A DNA stretch of 49,914 nt from Methanofastidiosum methylothiophilum (GTDB lineage: Archaea; Methanobacteriota_B; Thermococci; Methanofastidiosales; Methanofastidiosaceae), in the NCBI GenBank assembly GCA_001587635.1, contig LNJE01000010.1, positions 1 through 49,914 on the forward strand, read 5' to 3'. Under the pieces are notes generated by a model, which was not told where the DNA came from, made no database searches, and saw nothing but the letters and a program-made list of their open reading frames with translations. The position numbers were made by a program, and so were the translations under genes. Position 1 is the first letter of the stretch. Each line of letters begins with the position of its first letter. Shown in pieces: positions 25,248 to 33,600 of this stretch.

Positions 25248-25600
25248 ACGTAACGATAATATACAAAATTTCTTTTGAGACTTTAAACACCTTGAATAAA
25301 GAAGAATTACAAAGGTCTATTGATGATTTAAATAGTAGTAATCTTCATTACTTAGAAATTGATGATGACATTGTCTTCTTTAATTCTTTTTTACAAGAAA
25401 TTTTCTTTGAGAATAATGTTAATTTCTATGATTGGACAATCATTTTATCTATTGATACCGAAGATTACAAAAGAGTTGAAAGTATAATGTTAAAAGCTAT
25501 GGAAGAATACACCTTAGACTTAGCAGTACTTTTAACTTCCTTAGAAAAAAACTACGAGCCTTCTTTTTATAACGAAACTTATAATTTTTCCTATCTATGA
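25244..25600 (+). CDS. small hypothetical acidic protein
   Basis: A 118-residue acidic protein, translationally coupled to both neighbours by four-base overlaps. Strand-helix alternation (MNVTIIYKISFETL, YDWTIILSIDTEDY) suggests a small alpha/beta fold. No family recognised. Confidence 0.4.
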   Translation: MNVTIIYKISFETLNTLNKEELQRSIDDLNSSNLHYLEIDDDIVFFNSFLQEIFFENNVNFYDWTIILSIDTEDYKRVESIMLKAMEEYTLDLAVLLTSLEKNYEPSFYNETYNFSYL

Positions 25601-25797
25601 GCTGCGTAATAATTTTAAAAAATACAACCTCTGACACCGTTAGGTTATTAAAAGAGTCTTTAAAAATACTTAGGTTGCCTTTAAAACCTATCTTATTTAC
25701 TTCCTCCACAATTCTTTTCTTTTTTCCAGAAAATGATATTGAATATATCAAAGAAATAGATTTTTCACCCGCTACCTTAGTGTGGCACAAATTATAA
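25597..25797 (+). CDS. very small hypothetical protein
   Basis: A 66-residue protein following the 25244 gene with a four-base overlap. The N-terminus MSCVIILKNTTSDTV resembles the first strand of its small neighbours. A helix and the strand TSSTILFFFPEN follow. It could be a shortened member of the same set. No function assigned. Confidence 0.4.
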   Translation: MSCVIILKNTTSDTVRLLKESLKILRLPLKPILFTSSTILFFFPENDIEYIKEIDFSPATLVWHKL

Positions 25798-25801
25798 AAC
25801 C

Positions 25802-25867
25802 ATGCCTGAACCCAGACCAATTAAAGAAATCATCGAAGAAATCTTAGGAGATTATGCAAAAAGTTAA
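25802..25867 (+). CDS. 21-residue micro-ORF ahead of thyX
   Basis: An ATG-to-TAA frame encodes MPEPRPIKEIIEEILGDYAK plus a final serine. It fills the gap after the 25597 gene and runs 14 bases into the start of the ThyX gene. The placement suggests a leader peptide or translational coupling. It is too short to judge by coding character. Confidence 0.3.
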   Translation: MPEPRPIKEIIEEILGDYAKS

Positions 25868-26891
25868 ATTATTAGCCAAATCAACCAATTGGCTTAACTC
25901 CGAACTATCCACGGTGCTTGTAGAAGTACCTACTACAAAGATAGCACAACTAAGAACACACAGAACTCTGCATCAAACTGACTATATTGATGTAAGTGAA
26001 CATTTACTTTCTATGAGTTCAAACTCTTCCCGTGCCATTCCCGTAGAAAAACATTTTACTAACCTAAGCGAGCATTATTTTATTCCTGAATGGACAGAAG
26101 CCGCAAAAGGAATGGTTGGAAAAAAAGTAACAGATGCAGAAACAATACACAGAGCAACAGAATTATGGAAAAAAGCAAAGAAGAATGCTGAAAAAATTAC
26201 AAGGGACTTAATTGAATTAGGAATACATAAACAAGATGTATCTTTATTGTTAAGCCCCTTTACTTTTTCAAATGTAATACTAACAGGCGATGATAAAGCA
26301 TGGGAACAATTCTTTGAATTAAGATGCCCTAAATATAAAAATGAATCTGGAAATGTATTCTATTCTGCCGAAGCATTTGAAGAAAATAACAATCAAAGAT
26401 TGCCTGTAAATACCTCAACTGCTTACCCAGCAATTCAAGAAGTTGCTGCTTCTATTTACAATACAATTAGAAAAGCCAAAAGTAACTTCTTAAATGAGGG
26501 GGAATGGCATCTTCCTTTTTCTGGAATGATTGATAAAATGCCTTATACAGAAAATTCAAGGGAAACTTTAAAAAATAAAATGTATCGGCAAAACAAAGTT
26601 GACGAATACGAAAAAGTGGTTAAGCCAAAAATAAGTGCTTCTTTGTGTGCTAAAATAAGTTTTGATACTACTTTTGCTAATGACACATGGCAAAAACATT
26701 TAGACAGAGCAACAAGATTAATTCAAGATAAACATTTCAGTCCCTTTGAACATCAGTATAAAGTACCAAGTAAAGAAGAGCTTTCTAAAATGACTTCTAC
26801 TTTTGCAAGTACTAATGGAAAAATCACATTTTCAATAAAACCATTTGCCTCAAACATTCCTAATTGGATTCAATTTCGTAAATTATTATGA
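25854..26891 (+). CDS. thyX: FAD-dependent thymidylate synthase
   Basis: A 345-residue ThyX-type enzyme that makes dTMP from dUMP using FAD and methylene-tetrahydrofolate. The signature appears as LRTHRTLHQ then SMSSNSSRAIP (residues ~33-65), equivalent to RHR-x(n)-S-x-N-x-x-S-R. Later blocks match the long phage form: GIHKQDVSLLLSPF, FFELRCP, AYPAIQEVA, NEGEWHLPF, and at the C-terminus HFSPFEHQ and IPNWIQFRKLL. In canonical ThyX the S-P-x-E-H block comes before RHR, so this version appears circularly permuted. It sits near the ribonucleotide reductase, fitting dNTP supply. Confidence 0.8.
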   Translation: MQKVKLLAKSTNWLNSELSTVLVEVPTTKIAQLRTHRTLHQTDYIDVSEHLLSMSSNSSRAIPVEKHFTNLSEHYFIPEWTEAAKGMVGKKVTDAETIHRATELWKKAKKNAEKITRDLIELGIHKQDVSLLLSPFTFSNVILTGDDKAWEQFFELRCPKYKNESGNVFYSAEAFEENNNQRLPVNTSTAYPAIQEVAASIYNTIRKAKSNFLNEGEWHLPFSGMIDKMPYTENSRETLKNKMYRQNKVDEYEKVVKPKISASLCAKISFDTTFANDTWQKHLDRATRLIQDKHFSPFEHQYKVPSKEELSKMTSTFASTNGKITFSIKPFASNIPNWIQFRKLL

Positions 26892-27301
26892 CTTTACAAG
26901 ATTTGTTACAGCACAAAGACCCCAAAGTAGTAAAGAGGGCAGTCATTGTAACATTATTATTAAATGGGTTATCCAAACAAATAATTGGAAGGATAGTTCG
27001 TACCACTGCAAATTATATTAATGTAATTGCAAATAAGTATGACCCAGATAACCTAAGTTCTTTACTAACAGAGAAGCATAAAAAATTGCCTATTTTAGCA
27101 TCTGAAAAAATGGAAATATTCCTTTCTTGGCTAAATGGTTTTGAAACAATAAATAGCAAAGAAGTAAAAGCACAAATCAAAAATTTAGAAGGTAGAGTAA
27201 TAGTTAGAAAAACTTTTGCTTCTTTTATGGAAAGCTGCGGATATACTTGTATCCAAAACAATACCTCAAAAGGGGCAATTTGGCAAAAAATTCCTAAATA
27301 A
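26888..27301 (+). CDS. helix-turn-helix protein resembling an IS630-type DNA-binding domain
   Basis: A 137-residue protein that looks like the N-terminal DNA-binding part of an IS630-type transposase. A first helix-turn-helix (LLLNGLSKQIIGRIVRTTAN) is followed by a second helical unit. The segment ETINSKEVKAQI through RKTFASFMESCGYTC resembles the winged second domain. There is no DDE catalytic domain. It may be a domesticated regulator. It has a four-base overlap with thyX. The similarity is judged by eye. Confidence 0.45.
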   Translation: MTLQDLLQHKDPKVVKRAVIVTLLLNGLSKQIIGRIVRTTANYINVIANKYDPDNLSSLLTEKHKKLPILASEKMEIFLSWLNGFETINSKEVKAQIKNLEGRVIVRKTFASFMESCGYTCIQNNTSKGAIWQKIPK

Positions 27302-27302
27302 A

Positions 27303-27593
27303 ATGTCAAAACTTCTCATCACTTTAACAGAGGAAATTATAGATCTTTATAAAGAAGTAAATTCCTTAAAAACTTTTGTTGAAATAGAACAAAAGAAATT
27401 AGTTAGCTTTCAACCACCAGAAATTAAAGACGATGAAGAATACATCGAAAATTTAATTTATTTAACAAGAACAATAAAAGAGAATTTAAAAAATATAAAA
27501 ATAGAATTATGTTATACACCTCATTTAAATTGTCAAAAGAATTTATCAATTCTTACAAGGATAAAAAGGTTAATTTCGGGTTTAATGGGTTAG
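27303..27593 (+). CDS. small coiled-coil protein
   Basis: I start this 96-residue protein at the ATG at 27303, two bases after the previous stop. It is mostly charged helix (LTEEIIDLYKEVNSLKTF) with a basic C-terminus (LTRIKRLISGLMG). Its last 85 bases overlap the ribonucleotide reductase start in another frame. Function unknown. Confidence 0.4.
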   Translation: MSKLLITLTEEIIDLYKEVNSLKTFVEIEQKKLVSFQPPEIKDDEEYIENLIYLTRTIKENLKNIKIELCYTPHLNCQKNLSILTRIKRLISGLMG

Positions 27594-29440
27594 GTGAACT
27601 AACCTATTACAGAACTTACAGCAGATTAAAAGCTGATGGTACTAATGAGCATTACTTTGAAACAGTGGAAAGGGTAGTTAATACTATCTTTTCCATTTAC
27701 TTGGAACATTTAGTTGCAAAAAACATATTGCACGATAAAAAATATATGAATGAACTTGCAGAAGAAATGTATGATGCCATTTTTACCTTTAAATTTACAC
27801 CTTCTGGCAGAGGTTTTTGGGCATTAGTCCCTGAATTATTGGAAAAAGTAGGTGGTATGCCTCTACATAATTGCATGTTTGTATCTACTGTACCCAATGT
27901 TACAAAAGCATTTTGCACTATGATGAATGCCTCTATGTTAGGAGTAGGTGTGGGATTTGATACTAAGGCAGAGAATAAAATAAAAGTCAATGTTGCACCA
28001 AGTCCAACAAAGACCTATGTCATTCCAGACACACGAGAGGGTTGGGTTAAAAGTTTGAAACTTTTAATAAATAGCTATCTTTTGAAAGGATCTCCTTCCT
28101 ACAAGTTTGATTATAAAGACATTAGACCTGCTGGAACACCTATTAAAACCTTTGGGGGGATTGCTAGTGGGGCAGAACCACTTAAACAACTACACAAAGA
28201 AGTTGCAAAGACTTTAAGCCAAAATGCAGGTAAATTATTAACTGCAAGAACTATTGTAGATGTAATGAACCAGATTGGAAAATGTGTTGTATCTGGAAAT
28301 GTAAGAAGGACTGCACAAATAGCTTTGGGAAAAGGCACAGATTTCTTGAATCTTAAAAACTATGAATTAAATCCTGAAAGAACCTCGTGGGGTTGGGCTT
28401 CTAACAATTCTTTAATAGCTGAATTAGGACAAGATTACTCCGAAGCAGCAAAGAGAACCGCCAAAAATGGCGAACCCGGATATTTTTGGATAGAAAATGC
28501 TCGTAAATTTGGGCGCATGGCTGATGTACCTAATTACAAAGACAAAAATATTTCTGGCACAAATCCCTGCGGAGAACAGTCCTTAGAAAGTTTTGAAGTT
28601 TGTACCTTAGTAGAAACTTTTCCTTGCAATTTTAAAAGTAAAGTAGATTATTTAGAGACATTAGAATTAGCCCATCTTTACGTAAAGATTTTAACCCTTG
28701 TTCCAATAAAAGAAAAGGAAATAAATGAAATTGTCCAAAGAAATAGACGTGTGGGAATTTCTATGTCTGGATTGGCACAACTTAAAATGTCAAAAGAAGA
28801 TTTTATTACTTTCTGTGAAATGGGCTATGACCATTTACAGTTTTGTGAGAAATTCTTAGAACCTCATATTTCCAAATCTATTAAGTTGACAACCATCAAG
28901 CCATCGGGGACAGTTTCCTTGCTCGCAGGAGCAACACCGGGTTTACATTTTCCAGAAAGTAATTTTTACGTAAGAAGAATTAATATTCCTGCAAATACTA
29001 GACTTGCCGAAATAGTAAAACAAGCAGGGTATCCTTGGGAAATGAATGCCTATGGAGGAAATAGTATTTGTATAGAATTTCCAATAGCAATAGAAGGTGT
29101 AAAGACTATAAATGATGTGACAATACACGAACAAGTCGAAATGGCGGAACTTCTACAAAAATATTGGTCAGATAACCAAGTAAGTTGCACAGTTACGTTT
29201 AAACCGTCAGAGAAGCCCCACATTCAACGCATTCTAGAAACTAAGCAGTATGTCTTAAAAGGCATCTCCTTCTTACCTAAGCTAGATTTGGGGGCTTATA
29301 AGCAAATGCCTTATCAAGAAATATCACAAGAGGCATATAAGAAAAGATTCAGCAAACTTAAACCCTTAGATTTTTCTTCCTTAAATGAAGATGGTATAGG
29401 AGTTAAATTTTGTGAAAATGATTCTTGTGCATTAGAATAA
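27509..29440 (+). CDS. class II (B12-dependent) ribonucleotide reductase
   Basis: A 643-residue monomeric adenosylcobalamin-dependent reductase that reduces ribonucleotides to deoxyribonucleotides. The key residues match the Lactobacillus leichmannii enzyme in spacing. C122 (HNCMF) and C365 (FEVC) form the reducing pair, C354 in NPCGEQ is the thiyl radical cysteine, and E356 is the nearby catalytic glutamate. The C-terminal CENDSC (C635, C640) is the C-x4-C re-reduction pair. Other conserved blocks are GNVRRTAQIALG, RRVGISMSGLAQL and KPSGTVSLLAGATPGLHF. It needs no oxygen, which suits a gut anaerobe host. It overlaps its neighbours by 85 bases and 1 base. Confidence 0.9.
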   Translation: MLYTSFKLSKEFINSYKDKKVNFGFNGLGELTYYRTYSRLKADGTNEHYFETVERVVNTIFSIYLEHLVAKNILHDKKYMNELAEEMYDAIFTFKFTPSGRGFWALVPELLEKVGGMPLHNCMFVSTVPNVTKAFCTMMNASMLGVGVGFDTKAENKIKVNVAPSPTKTYVIPDTREGWVKSLKLLINSYLLKGSPSYKFDYKDIRPAGTPIKTFGGIASGAEPLKQLHKEVAKTLSQNAGKLLTARTIVDVMNQIGKCVVSGNVRRTAQIALGKGTDFLNLKNYELNPERTSWGWASNNSLIAELGQDYSEAAKRTAKNGEPGYFWIENARKFGRMADVPNYKDKNISGTNPCGEQSLESFEVCTLVETFPCNFKSKVDYLETLELAHLYVKILTLVPIKEKEINEIVQRNRRVGISMSGLAQLKMSKEDFITFCEMGYDHLQFCEKFLEPHISKSIKLTTIKPSGTVSLLAGATPGLHFPESNFYVRRINIPANTRLAEIVKQAGYPWEMNAYGGNSICIEFPIAIEGVKTINDVTIHEQVEMAELLQKYWSDNQVSCTVTFKPSEKPHIQRILETKQYVLKGISFLPKLDLGAYKQMPYQEISQEAYKKRFSKLKPLDFSSLNEDGIGVKFCENDSCALE

Positions 29441-30294
29441 TGGAATCAACTGTAATATCAGGTCAGCAATTATTTCACGCAGATTGTTTTGATATTTTCC
29501 CTTTAATAGGTGATAAAACAATCGATGCAATAATTGCTGATTTACCTTATGGTGTAACCAAACATAAGGAAGATGTTAGATTACCTTTTGATAAATTGTG
29601 GAAAGAATATGAAAGGATAATAAAAGATAATGGTGCTATTATATTATTTGGTCAAGGTATATTCTTTGCGGAATTAATCTGTTCTAATAAAAAACTTTTT
29701 AAGTATGATTTAGTTTGGGATAAAAAATTAGTTACAGGATTCTTAAATGCTAATAGATTACCTTTGAGAGTTCATGAAAACATTGCTATCTTTTATAAGA
29801 AATTACCTGTATATAATCCGCAATTCACAGAAGGCAAGCCTCTGCATGAAAGTTCAAGAAAAGAAGATGAAAGAAATCAAAACTATGGAAAGTTTAAAAG
29901 AACACCAGCCAAAAAAGGAAACACCAAAAAGTATCCAAGAAGTATTGTGTCTTTTCAAAAACCATCATCTTCTAAACAAGTTCATAGAACTGAGAAATCT
30001 TTGGAATTATTGGAATGGTTAGTGAAAACTTACACTATGGAAGGAGATTTAGTATTAGATAATGTTATGGGTTCAGGAACTTGCGGACTTGCATCTATAA
30101 AAAACAACAGAAAGTTTATAGGTATAGAGAAAGAAAAGAATTATTATGATATAACAATAAAAAGATTACAAAACTATGACGCAAATAAAACAATACATGG
30201 GCAGCCTATTCAAGTCAAAATGCCAAACCTTAGTGAACACAGTGAATTGTGTGGGGGTGATGGGTTCGGGAGCAGCCTTAGCCTTCAAATGTAA
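29440..30294 (+). CDS. DNA adenine/cytosine-N4 methyltransferase
   Basis: A 284-residue amino-methyltransferase starting at the ATG in the TAATG overlap with the reductase stop. Motif IV is ADLPYG (residues 33-38). The SAM-binding motif comes later as DNVMGSGTCGLASI, followed by KFIGIEKEKNYY. The order IV then I indicates the beta class. It may methylate phage DNA to evade restriction; the target site cannot be read. No restriction nuclease lies beside it. The last ~40 residues are out-of-frame overlap with the macro-domain gene and lie beyond the usual end of the fold. Confidence 0.85.
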   Translation: MESTVISGQQLFHADCFDIFPLIGDKTIDAIIADLPYGVTKHKEDVRLPFDKLWKEYERIIKDNGAIILFGQGIFFAELICSNKKLFKYDLVWDKKLVTGFLNANRLPLRVHENIAIFYKKLPVYNPQFTEGKPLHESSRKEDERNQNYGKFKRTPAKKGNTKKYPRSIVSFQKPSSSKQVHRTEKSLELLEWLVKTYTMEGDLVLDNVMGSGTCGLASIKNNRKFIGIEKEKNYYDITIKRLQNYDANKTIHGQPIQVKMPNLSEHSELCGGDGFGSSLSLQM

Positions 30295-30619
30295 ATACCC
30301 TGAAATGTTTGATAAATATGCCGAACTTTGCAAAGAAGAAAAATTAAAACTTGGAAATTTGTGGTTATATGATGTTCCCAACGGAAATAAAAAAGTACTT
30401 AATGTGGCAATAAAAGAACATTGGAAACACCATGTAACCTATGATACTATAAATGAAATCCTTTTAAATTTTGTCTTTATGCATCAAGTATTAGGAATAA
30501 AATCTGTGGCTTTTCCCATCTTAGGACAGGGAAATTTAAACAAGCAAAAGGTTTTAAACCTAATGTTTCAACACCTTGAAAAATGTAAAATACCCATTGA
30601 AATATATGATTTTGCCTAA
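30176..30619 (+). CDS. DarG-like macro-domain protein
   Basis: A 147-residue macro-domain protein with an intact ADP-ribose loop: TLVNTVNCVGVMGSGAALAF (residues 18-37). Then come YPEMFDKY, NVAIKEHWKHHVTYDTI and IKSVAFPILGQGN. The NTVNCVGVMG and I/T-K-x-HW patterns are those of the DarG macro domain, which removes ADP-ribose from thymidine in DNA placed by the DarT toxin. A phage copy could counter host DarTG defence, but RNA or protein substrates are also possible. It is the last plus-strand gene and overlaps the methyltransferase by 119 bases. Confidence 0.75.
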   Translation: MTQIKQYMGSLFKSKCQTLVNTVNCVGVMGSGAALAFKCKYPEMFDKYAELCKEEKLKLGNLWLYDVPNGNKKVLNVAIKEHWKHHVTYDTINEILLNFVFMHQVLGIKSVAFPILGQGNLNKQKVLNLMFQHLEKCKIPIEIYDFA

Positions 30620-30625
30620 ATGATG

Positions 30626-30667
30626 AATCCCCTGTGTACTTTACAGTATGCAGGGGATTTTTTTTTT
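30626..30667 (+). terminator. intrinsic terminator closing the plus-strand block
   Basis: A 15-pair hairpin (left arm from AATCCCCTG at 30626, right arm ending CAGGGGATT at 30659) closes on a TTAC loop and is followed by ten T residues. It lies between the convergent macro-domain gene and the 1410-residue minus gene. The opposite strand lacks a U-run after the hairpin, so it should act mainly on plus-strand transcription. Confidence 0.85.
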
Positions 30668-30676
30668 GTTCAGGGT

Positions 30677-33600
30677 TTATCTAAAACTAAGATCCTCAGT
30701 AAAGTATTCTAACCAAGTTTGGTCTCCCGTCATTTCATTATTTTCAAAGAATTTAAGCGTGGTGTAAGCACCAGCTAAACCGGGTATTCCCTTGATGGTT
30801 TGTACTGTACCTTTAATTTTTCCGTCGGCTGTGAGGTAATCTCCTCCTGTTGAATAATTAATAGGTGAAAGTAAAAATAATTGAATTACACCTAATCCTG
30901 TATCCCAAGTTTTACTAAAAGCGGCTGGAGATTGTCTCAATGTTCTAGCCCAATCTATGAAGTTATAATGCTGTGACATATTTTCTACAATTCTCAAATA
31001 GGCTTTTTTAGATTCATCGTCATCATCGTCTCCATATAAAGCTCCTGCTGCAAAATAGCACATTATAAAGAGAAGAATTGTAAACATAGCTTCAATCAAT
31101 TCCTTTTTGTCATGGTCTGTTAAATTCTCCCAATTTTTCTTTCCTTTTAAAGTGATAATATCTCTTAATAATTTGGCTAAAAGTCTATATCTACCTTCAA
31201 TTTCAGTAGATTGCCATTCTAAAATAGGCTTCCCATCAGCAGCTTTTCCAACCTCGACATATCGTCCTGTAGTCATGTCTATATGCCTAGAACCAAATGC
31301 GCCTGTGAGTGAGCTGGTGATATACTTCTTAAATTGCATGAATATTCTTCCAATTATATATGCCTCAGCAGCTACTTTTTCTTCATGCCTGTAACCACCA
31401 TTCATTCTTTCATAGACTCTTTTTAAAGCTGTAAGCTCTTTTGAAGTTATTGCTCCAACAGGTACTTCTTTACCATTGACCATTTCGTAACCTCGAATTG
31501 GACCTTTCCATTCAACAGTGTCATAATTCACAATACCGTCGTTTTTAGTAACTACCTCATAATTATCAAATATTGATGTTCCATCTGCTAATTTCATGGC
31601 TTTTAATTGAGCTATTAAAGTTATTGCAGCATTGGCATTTTCCCAAAAGGTGTGTGTTAAATACAGAGTTCCCATATTTAACAGCGGATTTTTTTCAATT
31701 ACTGCATTATTTTGATTAAATTCAAATGGCAAATCACTAGTTAAATAATTCATTTGCTTTACTAATAACCACATTTTATTAGTTTCTAAGTTTCCCATGC
31801 CTCTATCTTTTAACATATCTAAATAAAGAGCTGAGGCTGCAAGCCAATCCTTTTCTTGGAACTCTATGCCTCTAACACCCAAAATCTTTGCTGATATAGT
31901 GTTTGCTATACCTTTTTTAAAGCCTATTACAAATGGAGTTATACCCCCAGAGATAAGACCATGCACAGGTTTTACTGCCATTAATACTAGGGAAACCCAT
32001 TGTCTCCATAAGGATTCAATTTTCTTTACATCTACATTTCCTAAATTTTCAGACCATTTTTCATCAAAAGTAGTTTTTTCATAGTCCATAACAATCTTAG
32101 CTTTAACGAACTCTAAAAGGTTAGGTTGTGTAACTACTTCTTTTCCCTCTACATTCTTTGTAGTTGATTCAAGAATTTTTTGGTAGCCTATCATTGAAGC
32201 ATAGACAGGGTCAAGGTATTTCTTTTCTAAGGCTACTCTTGCAAAAGCCTGAAATCCAGAAGCTAAATTGTAGCTGTAATAGTCAGAATGGTGATTCATG
32301 TATTTTAAAGGCAAACCAATATCTCCTGACTTTGTATGTGGGTCTTTCAAGAATGTATTCTTTACATTTGCCCAAGTTCTGTGCAGTGTGTTTTTACTAA
32401 AAATTCCTTCTCTTTCTCTGTATTCATTTTCAGTAATTGGAATTTTAGCAAAGAATCCTTTTGAAAGAGATTTAGTTTTTCCTTCTGTATGGATTATTCC
32501 TGTATAGTTGTATTGGTCTGGATTAAACATAATATCCATGAGGGTTTGTTTTTGATTCTCATAAACTGTAAATTCTCTTGTCAACATATCCCCAACTAAA
32601 TGTGTGTAATTTCCTTGCAAGAACAGCAAAAACTTTCTTTTTGGTTCTGATAAATTAGACCATTCCTTATCTTCTGGTGTTATTAAAACCTCAACATTTT
32701 GAGCATTCTTTTTAAATAAAGGGGAAAATAATTCAGTAACATTAATAAAATTTAAATAGCCTTTTGTCAAGAAGCTAAAAGCTGCAACAATAGCATGTTC
32801 ACTTTTATATTCTTCAATAAGATCTTTGGAGGCTTTTTCTAATCTACCATTTAATTCCTGCACTTCAGCTTCTATTTTCTGTTTCGCACTTTCATATTGA
32901 GCTTTCATAGATTGTAATTCATAAGAATTTATATCCCCATATTGTCCAAAATAAGCCTTAAATTTGCCTATATCTTCTCCCTTAGAACCCATAGTACCCA
33001 TGCCCGGAAGTCTTTCATATTCAGCAAGCATCTTTGTTAACTCTTTAAGTTTGGTTACAATAGGAGCTTCTACCCAAACACCATTGATTTGAGTCTTTGT
33101 AGAGTATCCTTTTTGTGTTTGGTAATCTAATGCCCATTTAGTATCAACTATTTCCTTTCTTAAATATTCTACAAATTCATGGTCAGAATTTATTTGCAAA
33201 GCTACTTTTTGTAAAGCAGTTTTTTGGCTAGTACCAATATAGGCTTCGACATTAAAGACATCAGGAGTCTTAGCAATCATGGCAGCATACTTTGCAGGTT
33301 CATTTCTTCTCAGGTAGTTTTCCAAAGTTTTCAAGAACAATGGGACATCTACATCACCTTCTGGATCTATGTGCTTTAATTGCCAATCACTCTTAACTTG
33401 TAAAACTGAAAGCCTTTTAAACTTTATATCTTTGTTTTGTAATCTCACCATTACTGCTCTCAACATAACTTCCATCTTAGCCCTATTCTTAGGAGTATCT
33501 TTTATTGAATCCATTAAAGCTCCAGAATAAGAGAAGTCTAATCTTGAAGAAGTTTTCCAGTCAAACATACTGTATCTTCCATCAAAGTGAGAAACCATTA

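Noticed and set aside
29425..29440. Upstream TTG start for the methyltransferase
   Set aside because: The ATG at 29440 forms a standard TAATG coupling with the reductase stop, and the extra five residues add nothing conserved.
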